64,000 nt of DNA, from positions 966,501 through 1,030,500 of the forward strand of contig JANFNE010000009.1 of assembly GCA_024867545.1 (NCBI GenBank), given 5' to 3'. A program made the translations under genes and the position numbers. Source of the DNA: Phytopythium helicoides. Lineage: Eukaryota > Oomycota > Peronosporomycetes > Pythiales > Pythiaceae. Positions 1-9,004 of this stretch are shown here, piece after piece (position 1 is the first letter of the stretch; every line of letters starts with the position of its first letter). The notes under the pieces are model-generated. The model had not been told where the DNA came from. It searched no databases and saw only the letters and a program-made list of their open reading frames with translations.

Positions 1-293
1 GCTCCCTTGATACCGACGCCACGGCGGAAGTCGAACCACACGTTCTTCTTGTTGGTCGACAGGTTGAAGGTGCCGACGCGGTCGAAGCCGCGCTTGATGT
101 CTGCGGAGATGAGTTCCATGGCTCTCGCGGCGTTGGCCCCGAGCGCGACGCCCGCGCCGATCTCTCCGAACTGGGCCGCCGATTCGTAGATGGTGACGGG
201 TACCTGGTGCTTGAGCAGCGCGACTGCGAGCGTGGCGCCAGCGATTCCTCCGCCGACGATGGCGACATCGAAGTGGTGAGCAGTGTCCTCCAT
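1..293 (-). CDS. FAD-dependent monooxygenase (salicylate-hydroxylase-like), copy A, N-terminal part
   Basis: This is the N-terminal 97 codons of an FAD monooxygenase; the rest lies beyond the left edge of the window. The start codon is the ATG at 293. The dinucleotide-binding motif GGGIAG follows a hydrophobic beta strand about 14 residues in, and the acidic end of the second strand (YESA) is present. These mark the Rossmann fold of the FAD_binding_3 family. The 297 bases from 1 match bases 2873-3169 of copy B without a mismatch that I can find. Upstream of the start codon the two sequences separate at once. It is therefore a third member of the B/C family, in the same orientation as B. It is truncated by the window, not visibly broken, so whether it is functional cannot be judged. 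Confidence 0.85.
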   Translation of the reverse strand, partial: MEDTAHHFDVAIVGGGIAGATLAVALLKHQVPVTIYESAAQFGEIGAGVALGANAARAMELISADIKRGFDRVGTFNLSTNKKNVWFDFRRGVGIKG

Positions 294-1734
294 GGTGCGG
301 AGCTTCGGGTGGCTGCGGTTCGGAGCTGGAGGATTGGAGAGTGAGAGTCTTCCGGCTGTGGAGGTGCACGGCGTGAAACCTTAGCGGCCCGTCTACATGA
401 GCGTCGTGGAGCTCAGCTCAGAAGCGCCACAGAGATGCTAGAGGTATCTGACGTCCCACCTCAGCCGCAATGGGCGACTCGAATGTCTGTGGTATCCCAT
501 ACCTCTTGCTAGTAGATGTTATTTGAACTCCTTTCTCCTCAATTAGACCATTGTAAAAGTCTTAATAAATAATATCCTGTAGAAATCGGATGATGGTCAC
601 GAACGATCGTGGCTATCAGAACCTATCCTTGCTTGCCACGGTCTCAATTTGCCCTGCTGGTCGTGCAGTTTCTAGTCGCGTCAACCGATGGTCAGAGTAC
701 CTTTATGACGATATCGTTGGTGCGGATGGTAGACAGCGAACGCGATTGTCTTCCGTCTCGACAATGAGTCGTACAAGGCGATACGCGTGAACAGATTACG
801 AGGTTGGTGCAGTACTGTACTGTGTATCCGACTGGGACCTCCGGATCAAAGGTCCAGGTCCGAACGCGGGAAACGATTGGGGTTCACAGTCGAACAATTC
901 ATGGGAGAAAGTGCAATGATACCGACGAGGTTTGTCCTACTACCCACTGCTTGCGTGTCGGGTAGCTTTGCAACACCTCAAACACCGCTCTCCAAAGGCA
1001 TACGATGCACCACTACGTAGACGAGTGCTGAGCTCAACATACAGTGTATCCACTTTCGCGTGCACAGGACCGAAGAACCAGGAGGAAAGAAGATGCTTGC
1101 CCTCGGCAAAGTACACTAGCCTAATTTTGACTGCAATAGACTGTTTATCGGGCTCAGCAATCTGCACAACCGTCGACTTCCATGCATGGGAATTAGCGAT
1201 CAAAATGAAAACATGTACAGTATAGGTCTAGCGATGACCAACACGCTTTCTTACTTATTTCAACGTTTTGCACCGCGCGCAGTGCAACGTTCAAGTTGTA
1301 GACGCAGCTTTAGAAGTCCCCGCAAAACGAACTTCATCATGCTCTCTGAACTTCCCTCATATAGCAAGTTTATCCGCGACACGAGCACAACATTTGGTGT
1401 TTAACTTTCACTCTCTCGACAAGCAATCTCCACTTCGAAATGCGCTATCCACGCCAAAACCTGAAATGTCCTTCAAGTCACGAGGGGCAAACGATTGATT
1501 TGCACAGTCGAAATGCAAACCACGGCTTTCGCGGCTCCACGAGCCCTATAATCGACTTCTTATCATTGACCATGTCAATTTCGAAGCGATCCAGCCTACG
1601 CCTTATCGAAACAAAAGACTCGCGTTGCTTCGGAGGAAATTCAAACATAAGGCATATATTTGTCATTCATCAAACACCCAACCGTTCACGAACGGATATG
1701 CATCGATCCAACACGAACAGAAAGCAAGCCTAAC
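294..1734. other. Spacer between copies A and B; diverged upstream region of copy A
   Basis: I see no convincing gene here. The part nearest copy A is its promoter side. It keeps scattered, gapped similarity to the upstream regions of B and C, for example around 590-650 and a 15-base exact match (GCGTGAACAGATTAC) at 785-799. Short open frames exist but have no recognisable domain, and their composition fits intergenic DNA. The right part, about 1100-1734, is the 3' flank of copy B and is not repeated downstream of copy C. Base composition is clearly AT-richer than the neighbouring coding sequence. Confidence 0.6.
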
Positions 1735-1766
1735 GCTGCCATTCTGCCATCCGACAAACAAACGCC

Positions 1767-3166
1767 CTAGTCGTGGCGCTCGTTCGCGATCGCGCGAAAG
1801 AACGTCTTGGCGTCCTTCACCTCCTCCTGCAGGTCTTCGTCCCAGATCCAGTGCATACGCTTCTGCAGGTTGGCCGCGATCCTGTCGACGTCGTCCTCGT
1901 TCTCGGGGAGCTCAAAGTCGTACAAGTGGCCGGCCTCGTGACTCGCAGTCACGATCTTCTGCGTCCGGTACAGACGCACCATCTCGAACGCGCGGAAAGC
2001 GGCAGGGAGCTCGTCGGCCTGCTTGACGTCCGCCAGAATCGCCGCCAGCACGTATGCGTCCTCGATGGCCATGCCGGCGCCTGACCCGTGGTGCGGCGTG
2101 GTCGCATGAGCGGCGTCACCAATCACGACCATGCGTCCGCGGGTGTAGGTGCGCGCGGGGAGGTGCTCGAACAACGCCCAGATGTCCGTGTTCTCCATCA
2201 TGGACACGATGTCGCGCACATGCTGCGACCATCCCTCGAAGTCCTTCTCCAGGTCCTCCTTGGTTGTGTTGACAACCCAGCGCGGGTCTTTCCACTCGCT
2301 CTTGCTCGCGAACGCCACGACTGTGTTGGACAAGCGTTCGTTAGAGCGCTGCTGCCGTCGCACATGGCAATACTGCACTACACTTCACAGTGTGAAGTTC
2401 ACACCAGTCCAGTCTAGTCCACACACGTACCATTCATGATGTCGCCGTGCTTGATGGGGAATGTGAGCACGTGGCCGTGGTAGCCGAGGTACATCTGACT
2501 GTTGCGCGCCAGGTTGTCGCCGAGCAGCGCAGCAGCCTTGTCCATCGGGATGAGTCCTCGGTAGGCGTACTTGCCAGAGAAGACGGCGTGCGCCGCCGGG
2601 TCGTTATCTCCAAGAATCACTTGGCGCGTGCGGGACTTGATGCCGTCGCAGCCGACAACAGCACTGTGCACGGCTTCTGTGCCGTCCTTGAACAGCAGCT
2701 TCACGTTGCCGTCGGGGAGCGTCTCGATGTCCTCAAGTCGCTTGCCGAAGTGGGCGATTCCCTGCGGGATGAGCTTGACCAGCTCGTCGAGGAAGTCGGC
2801 GCGGTGGACATACGCCGACCCGGAGGGCGTCTCGACTGTCGTGATGAGCTTGCCTTGGCCCTCGTCCGCGTGCGCTCCCTTGATACCGACGCCACGGCGG
2901 AAGTCGAACCACACGTTCTTCTTGTTGGTCGACAGGTTGAAGGTGCCGACGCGGTCGAAGCCGCGCTTGATGTCTGCGGAGATGAGTTCCATGGCTCTCG
3001 CGGCGTTGGCCCCGAGCGCGACGCCCGCGCCGATCTCTCCGAACTGGGCCGCCGATTCGTAGATGGTGACGGGTACCTGGTGCTTGAGCAGCGCGACTGC
3101 GAGCGTGGCGCCAGCGATTCCTCCGCCGACGATGGCGACATCGAAGTGGTGAGCAGTGTCCTCCAT
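1767..3166 (-). CDS. FAD-dependent monooxygenase (salicylate-hydroxylase-like), copy B
   Basis: Two exons, complement(2431..3166) and complement(1767..2320), joined by a 110-nt GT-AG intron (2321-2430), give 429 residues. Without splicing the gene would look frameshifted. Motifs of aromatic-ring hydroxylases are present in order: GGGIAG near residue 14, the GCDGIKSRTR motif (DG fingerprint) near 174-183, and GDAAHATTPHHGSGAG (GD motif that binds the FAD ribose) in exon 2. The splice restores the family's N-V-V-A-F segment at the junction. Family members hydroxylate salicylate, 6-hydroxynicotinate or related aromatics using NAD(P)H and O2; the substrate here is not determined. No signal peptide is visible, so the protein is probably cytosolic. 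It lies head to head with copy C across a 2.4 kb spacer. Length matches the usual 400-450 residues. Confidence 0.9.
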
Positions 3167-3190
3167 GGTGAGAAGTTGTTGAAAGACGAT

Positions 3191-3212
3191 AGAGAGAGAG
3201 AGAGAGAGAGAG
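3191..3212. repeat. (AG)11 microsatellite just upstream of copy B
   Basis: Eleven AG units begin 25 bp upstream of the copy B start codon. The mirror-image tract upstream of copy C (6156-6175) has ten CT units. It is the main sequence difference between the two proximal promoters. Confidence 0.9.
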
Positions 3213-3469
3213 GTTGAGGTTGATTGGAGTGCGTCCTAGATGGCGGATTCGCGAGTGAGTAAGTGGTGGGGCGTGGGCGTGTGTTGTCTGGCTGGGTGTA
3301 CGTCTAGAGTCATGGAAAGCCCGTCTACACTTATCGAGTGCCATGAAGCATTGCTGAGATGAGCCTGCTCAGAAAAGCCTCCGTGCAGCTTAGCGCGCGT
3401 TGTCACAGAGGCGTGGTCGTGTTCGGGGTGTCTTCTCGCCGTCCCATCGCAGGATTGCGCGGCCTGTTT

Positions 3470-5898
3470 CTTGTTGGCATTGGCGACAGTGTAGACTGTG
3501 TTATTCGATAACTTGCGCGATTAGATATTTCTGTAACATCTGTAAACATAATATTCACCAATGGAATTTATTAGAATAACAAATAGCCTGTGATAATCGG
3601 ATGATGTTGAAGAGCGAGGAACCCGTCGACTATCAAACCTTATCTTGGCTGCCTGTCTCAACTCGATGGCATTGCTGGTCATGCATGCAGGCCCGAAGTC
3701 GCGTCAACAGATTGCTCCCAGATGCTCGATGACGAAATTGTAGGCACAGGTTTCACACCGTGAATTCGACTGGACACCATCCGGTCCGATCCCACCAATT
3801 GGTTGTTCAAGCAATTGTTCCGATGCGCGTGAACAGATTACTCGATGCTGGCGCTGTACCTTCCAACTCGAACCTGCGGAGTACTGTACGGACATAGTCG
3901 GGAATGGAAAGCAAGCGATTCTTCTCGTTTGGGCATGTCCAACTGACTGCTGACAAGATGGAAAATACAACAACCCAAGCATCACATGACACTGCCGTTT
4001 TGGAAGAGAGTTGTACCAACACGAACAAAAAGGATGGTGCTGAGGCGGTGTGCGTACTGTACGAAGCTCCCAGGAAGCAAACACCCTCGGCTATCTATGT
4101 AATACACCAAAGCAGAAAAATAATGAACGATCGTCAGGTGCAAAGCGTCGAATCACTGGGAGCAATGATAACATAGAGGTTGTTCACGCTCGTGTTGTTC
4201 GTATTATTACTTTACTATTCCTCACAGCGTTAATTGCATGAAGAGCAAAATTGATGCCGTTAAAGCGTTGAAACTACCAATGAAGCTGACTCATTGCTAG
4301 TGGCAAGCGCTTCGATATACCATCGATGTTATCGCCAAACTCGGTTCTCTCTTCGTTCTTCCCTCGCATTGCATGACACAATCGCAACTATTGATATAAC
4401 TTTGGATACTTTCTAATAAGTGAGGCCTATTGCGAAATGGATTGTCCACGACATGCTCTTGAATTACTCGTTGGGAAATCGAGTGAATCCGTTTAGCTAT
4501 TGGGATCGCAATCCAAAGACTGAAAAGCCAGCGATGGATTTTCGCTCGTTGATTTTGCACTTTGCTTCTTACTTCCTTCGCAAACTTGTGGCGCTACTAT
4601 GTCTTAGCCGCAGCAGATCAACTCGATAACAAGCTCCGCAAAGATGTGTATTTCATACTTAGGTTAATAAAAGAGAAACACTGGTGTTTTCCAATCCTAC
4701 ACCCCTTTACATTTAAGATTTGCTCACACATCGCAGTCAAAGCATGATTTACGATATTGAGAGACCAGAAACATTCATTTGAGGACTGACAAAACTAACG
4801 ACCATAGCTCGCTTATGGGGCTGTTGAGTAGTTATTTGCATTTCAATGGTGTAGCTCGATCCGTTTGATTCCCCCAAGGCCCAGAGGTAGTTTCAGGAGC
4901 ACGTCGTGGACAAATCATTTCGGGATAGCACTGCTAAGCAGGAAGAGGCATCAAATGTTGTGTGCGCGTTGCCAGGTTGCTCGCTGTGTGAGTGAAGAAC
5001 GTAGAGTATGTCTATGTAATGGGGGAGTGACTGCACTGCACGATGCGCTGAGGCTCTTAGCGCATGTGATGAATTGACTTGTCCGGTTTCTTTGCACCTT
5101 CAACGATACTACTTTCGGTCTACGGGCACGTATGAAACGTACCGTATACAAGTTTGGCTTGGAGAACTTCTTTTTGATCATATATTCTTGTGATGTGCCG
5201 GCCCACTGTGTTTCAGTCTTCACGCTTGTTCATTTTCATGATGCTTCAATGAACCGATAGCTGAAGATGCGCAGGTTACACATATACTTTTTTTTTTTTA
5301 CTGAGAGCATGCGCACGTGCATTGCATCTCTCTTCTTGTTCGCATTCTTCTTGCGAGAGGGTCATGGCCATGCGCAGAGTGCGTGGGTTGTTGCGGTTCA
5401 TGCCTTGTCTGCAAGCAGTTCGCCAGGTTACAACTTCGACATCAAAGCACTTTCTCCCGATGAATACCTTGTACTGATCGGCCAGATAGAGGATCTGGAA
5501 GACTTAGGCTCCAATAGTTTCCCGCACTTGGTTGGGTTTTCCTCCTTCAAGTTGAAGGGGTACCAACATCGAGTAATCTGTTCACGCGCATCGGAGCCGA
5601 TGGTTGAAGGACCAGCGTGTCAGGACCGAAAGTTATCGCATTGTACTGAACATGACGCCAACGAAATCGCTCCGCACTGATGACAAGCTATTGAGAAAGA
5701 CAGGCAAGATCGGTTTTGATCGTCAGGAACGCTCTCAGCTCCAGCTGATCCTTCTTCAACATCATCCGTTTGGCACAGGTTATTACTTGTCAAATGATGA
5801 ATATGTTTGATATTTTCTCGATCTAGATGCACGTGTGAGTGTACTTAGGAAGGGAGGCGAATGTAATAACAGAGGGTTCGACCGCCTGTCCAAGGGAT
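3470..5898. other. Diverged spacer of the inverted repeat
   Basis: I see no supported gene in this AT-richer segment. Its two halves keep weak inverted similarity. The clearest case is a 26-base match at 3822-3847 (plus) and 5567-5592 (minus), with flanking gapped similarity around 3590-3660 and 5690-5790. This shows that the inverted duplication was once longer and that the inner parts decayed while the arms stayed identical. A T-run lies near 5289. An open frame at 5267-5680 has a signal-peptide-like start at 5309, but its 3' half reads through the conserved upstream element, so I do not call it a gene. Confidence 0.6.
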
Positions 5899-7631
5899 AA
5901 ACAGACCGCGCAATCCTGCGATGGGACGGCGAGAAGACACCCCGAACACGACCACGCCTCTGTGACAACGCGCGCTAAGCTGCACGGAGGCTTTTCTGAG
6001 CAGGCTCATCTCAGCAATGCTTCATGGCACTCGATAAGTGTAGACGGGCTTTCCATGACTCTAGACGTACACCCAGCCAGACAACACACGCCCACGCCCC
6101 ACCACTTACTCACTCGCGAATCCGCCATCTAGGACGCACTCCAATCAACCTCAACCTCTCTCTCTCTCTCTCTCTATCGTCTTTCAACAACTTCTCACCA
6201 TGGAGGACACTGCTCACCACTTCGATGTCGCCATCGTCGGCGGAGGAATCGCTGGCGCCACGCTCGCAGTCGCGCTGCTCAAGCACCAGGTACCCGTCAC
6301 CATCTACGAATCGGCGGCCCAGTTCGGAGAGATCGGCGCGGGCGTCGCGCTCGGGGCCAACGCCGCGAGAGCCATGGAACTCATCTCCGCAGACATCAAG
6401 CGCGGCTTCGACCGCGTCGGCACCTTCAACCTGTCGACCAACAAGAAGAACGTGTGGTTCGACTTCCGCCGTGGCGTCGGTATCAAGGGAGCGCACGCGG
6501 ACGAGGGCCAAGGCAAGCTCATCACGACAGTCGAGACGCCCTCCGGGTCGGCGTATGTCCACCGCGCCGACTTCCTCGACGAGCTGGTCAAGCTCATCCC
6601 GCAGGGAATCACCCACTTCGGCAAGCGACTTGAGGACATCGAGACGCTCCCCGACGGCAACGTGAAGCTGCTGTTCAAGGACGGCACAGAAGCCGTGCAC
6701 AGTGCTGTTGTCGGCTGCGACGGCATCAAGTCCCGCACGCGCCAAGTGATTCTTGGAGATAACGACCCGGCGGCGCACGCCGTCTTCTCTGGCAAGTACG
6801 CCTACCGAGGACTCATCCCGATGGACAAGGCTGCTGCGCTGCTCGGCGACAACCTGGCGCGCAACAGTCAGATGTACCTCGGCTACCACGGCCACGTGCT
6901 CACATTCCCCATCAAGCACGGCGACATCATGAATGGTACGTGTGTGGACTAGACTGGACTGGTGTGAACTTCACACTGTGAAGTGTAGTGCAGTATTGCC
7001 ATGTGCGACGGCAGCAGCGCTCTAACGAACGCTTGTCCAACACAGTCGTGGCGTTCGCGAGCAAGAGCGAGTGGAAAGACCCGCGCTGGGTTGTCAACAC
7101 AACCAAGGAGGACCTGGAGAAGGACTTCGAGGGATGGTCGCAGCATGTGCGCGACATCGTGTCCATGATGGAGAACACGGACATCTGGGCGTTGTTCGAG
7201 CACCTCCCCGCGCGCACCTACACCCGCGGACGCATGGTCGTGATTGGTGACGCCGCTCATGCGACCACGCCGCACCACGGGTCAGGCGCCGGCATGGCCA
7301 TCGAGGACGCATACGTGCTGGCGGCGATTCTGGCGGACGTCAAGCAGGCCGACGAGCTCCCTGCCGCTTTCCGCGCGTTCGAGATGGTGCGTCTGTACCG
7401 GACGCAGAAGATCGTGACTGCGAGTCACGAGGCCGGCCACTTGTACGACTTTGAGCTCCCCGAGAACGAGGACGACGTCGACAGGATCGCGGCCAACCTG
7501 CAGAAGCGTATGCACTGGATCTGGGACGAAGACCTGCAGGAGGAGGTGAAGGACGCCAAGACGTTCTTTCGCGCGATCGCGAACGAGCGCCACGACTAGG
7601 GCGTTTGTTTGTCGGATGGCAGAATGGCAGC
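5899..7631. repeat. Right arm of the 1.73 kb inverted repeat
   Basis: Mirror image of 1735-3469, containing copy C with its proximal 5' flank. Coordinates on the two arms add up to 9366 across the coding sequence and to 9368 beyond the CT tract, which shows that there are no other indels. Confidence 0.92.
6200..7599 (+). CDS. FAD-dependent monooxygenase (salicylate-hydroxylase-like), copy C
   Basis: Exons 6200-6935 and 7046-7599 encode 429 residues; the donor is GTACGT and the acceptor is AACACAG. The protein differs from copy B only at residue 138, in the segment GI(T/A)HFGKRL, where C has Thr and B has Ala. The FAD fingerprints (GGGIAG; GCDGIKSRTR; GDAAHATTPHHGSGAG) are intact. The C-terminal part contains the acidic stretch PENEDDVDRI and ends in ANERHD. 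The intron, 110 nt, is the longest I placed in the window and contains two overlapping short palindromes. Known relatives act as single-component flavin monooxygenases. Degradation of plant salicylate would be an attractive role in a plant pathogen, but that is inference only. Confidence 0.92.
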
Positions 7632-7795
7632 ATTCGTAAAGCATTGACAGCACAGACTTTCGTACATACACTTGTCGTTGTATTGAACACGGTGGATTTG
7701 GTGCACCGAACAGAGCGTGACTGTGAGCTTCCATGCTCGACCAGGTTGTCCGTCGGGAGCTACTGCGGTTGCATCGGTTGTGCAACCTCGACACG

Positions 7796-8062
7796 CTACT
7801 TCTTGCCGCCCTTCTTTCCCTTGGCGGCGTGACCTGCACCGATTGATTCGAGAACGTCAGCTCTCTCTGCAAGTCGAGTGGAGAGCATGAAGGACGACTA
7901 CCAAATAGACAACGCACCGTGTTTGGAGACGCGCTCAGGCTTGGCGTGGGGCTGCTCCTTGGCTCCGAACGTGTGCTCCGGTGCCGGCGCGGGCTCGTGC
8001 TCCTCATGGCCGTGGTTGTGGCCGTGCGCCTTCTTCTCCTTCTTTTCCTTCTTGTGGCCCAT
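7796..8062 (-). CDS. Small Lys/His-rich protein, 60 residues, unknown function
   Basis: Exons complement(7918..8062) and complement(7796..7833) flank an 84-nt GT-AG intron whose acceptor is GGTGCAG. The 60-residue product starts MGHKKEKKEKKAHGHNHGHE, has an Ala/Pro/Glu-rich middle (EPAPAPEH) and ends in the basic tail HAAKGKKGGKK. Splicing is supported because reading through the donor gives a short unrelated end, whereas the acceptor joins a clean Lys/Gly tail in frame. It is not recognisable as a known family. The HxHxHxH-like run could bind metal ions and the Lys tail could bind RNA or act in nuclear transport; both are guesses. An in-frame upstream extension to 8191 exists but looks like noncoding Pro/Ser-rich translation, so the ATG with the better context was chosen. 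Confidence 0.6.
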
Positions 8063-8646
8063 GACCGTCGAGTGCGGAGGCTTGGAGCTTGGAGCAGGTG
8101 ACGCGGGGAGGCTGGGGACTTCTTGAGGCGCTCGAGCTGGTTGAAGCAAATGCTGGAATGAGCTCTGCAAGCCTCGAGCTCCGCCGGGCATCGTGATGGC
8201 ATTGAAGCCTCACGGCGGAACAGGAAGCAGGCAGGACCCTCGATTGACTTGGGGTTTGTAGGCTAAATTTTTGGGAAATGCGCCGCGCTCGGTCTTTGTC
8301 GCGGGTCAAGTCGAAGTGGAGGCGTCTGAATCCTTGAGACGGTGGCGAACCTCCAGCGCGCGTCACAGCTCCAAGCGCAAGCGTCAGTCTCTTTGGGTCG
8401 ATGGGAGGTGTCGCAATGAGTCTGCTGCTCGGCAACCATAGCAGTCCGACTGAGTGCGAGGTCGGCTGAGCACCAGCTTTGTAGTCTCGAGCGATGAATG
8501 AGCTGCTTTATGAAAAACGGACTGCTGGTTTCAAGAGCACTTGGTGGTGACGGCGGCCAAGTTGAGATGGCAAGAGAACTTTTGAAAGAACTATGATCGG
8601 TTTATTATGACGGGGTGTCTACCGAGTCGTGGCTCTCGGGTGGAGT
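8063..8646. other. Intergenic region upstream of the small Lys/His-rich gene
   Basis: About 580 bp without a gene I can support. Open frames here are short, GC-driven and without domains. It presumably holds the promoter of the minus-strand gene at 7796-8062. Confidence 0.5.
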
Positions 8647-8691
8647 CTACTTCTTGCCGCCCTTCTTGCCGCCCTTGCCCTTGGGAGCAGG
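8647..8691 (-). pseudogene. Orphan 3' exon resembling the tail of the small Lys/His-rich protein
   Basis: On the minus strand an acceptor-like ATTTAG is followed by 14 codons, PAPKGKGGKKGGKK, and a TAG stop. This closely resembles the terminal exon of the gene at 7796-8062 (AAKGKKGGKK). No matching first exon lies between here and the isomerase gene 3' end at 9005. It is probably a relic of a partial tandem duplication, although an unrecognised first exon is possible. Confidence 0.4.
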
Positions 8692-9004
8692 CTAAATGCA
8701 AACGACCATGGGTGATTCAGGTCAAGAGCCGATCGAATGGGTCGCAACGATTCGGTGGAATCCCTCGATCATCCAATGGATGAAGAGTGAGGACTGCTCG
8801 CGACTTGCAGGTCGATGTATCTGTCGGGTTGAAGACGATCGATCTTTCGGAACAAGCACATTGATACAGTGGCAACGAAGCGCGCCTGTGGTTCATGTTT
8901 ATTGGTTTCGTTATGCGCGGCCTGCCGCTTACGATGCGCCAAGCGCAGCGAGCGGATGACCTCGCTAGTCATAGCACACATTTCGCCTCCCTGACTCGTA
9001 CAGC

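Larger units (their letters stand above)
1735..3469. repeat. Left arm of a 1.73 kb inverted repeat
   Basis: This arm holds copy B plus about 300 bp of its 5' flank and about 30 bp of its 3' flank. Read in reverse complement it matches 5899-7631. Differences I found are one base in the coding sequence (2755 against 6611, Ala versus Thr), one base near the inner end (3463 against 5905) and the length of an AG/CT run (22 nt here at 3191-3212, 20 nt at 6156-6175). The match ends abruptly about 32 bp after the stop codon on the outer side. The spacer is 3470-5898. Confidence 0.92.

Noticed and set aside
1767..3166. Apparent frameshift or premature stop splitting each monooxygenase copy into two open frames
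   Set aside because: A 110-nt GT-AG intron joins both halves in frame and restores the conserved segment at the junction; the same holds in both copies.
3904..4176. 90-residue open frame in the spacer
   Set aside because: Short, AT-rich context, no counterpart in the mirror position and no domain.
5267..5680. Open frame with a signal-peptide-like start in the inverted-repeat spacer, a possible secreted protein
   Set aside because: No RxLR, LxLFLAK or other effector motif; its end runs through the conserved upstream element of copy C, and no homologue-like feature is visible.
6110..6919. Long antisense frames over the monooxygenase genes (for example 6110-6919 minus, 7282-8202 minus)
   Set aside because: They mirror GC-rich coding sequence and have no domains; the sense frame carries the FAD motifs.
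1735..7631. Inverted repeat as a transposon or retroelement
   Set aside because: Arms end just beyond a host-type gene, there is no target duplication and no transposase; the diverged spacer fits an old gene duplication.
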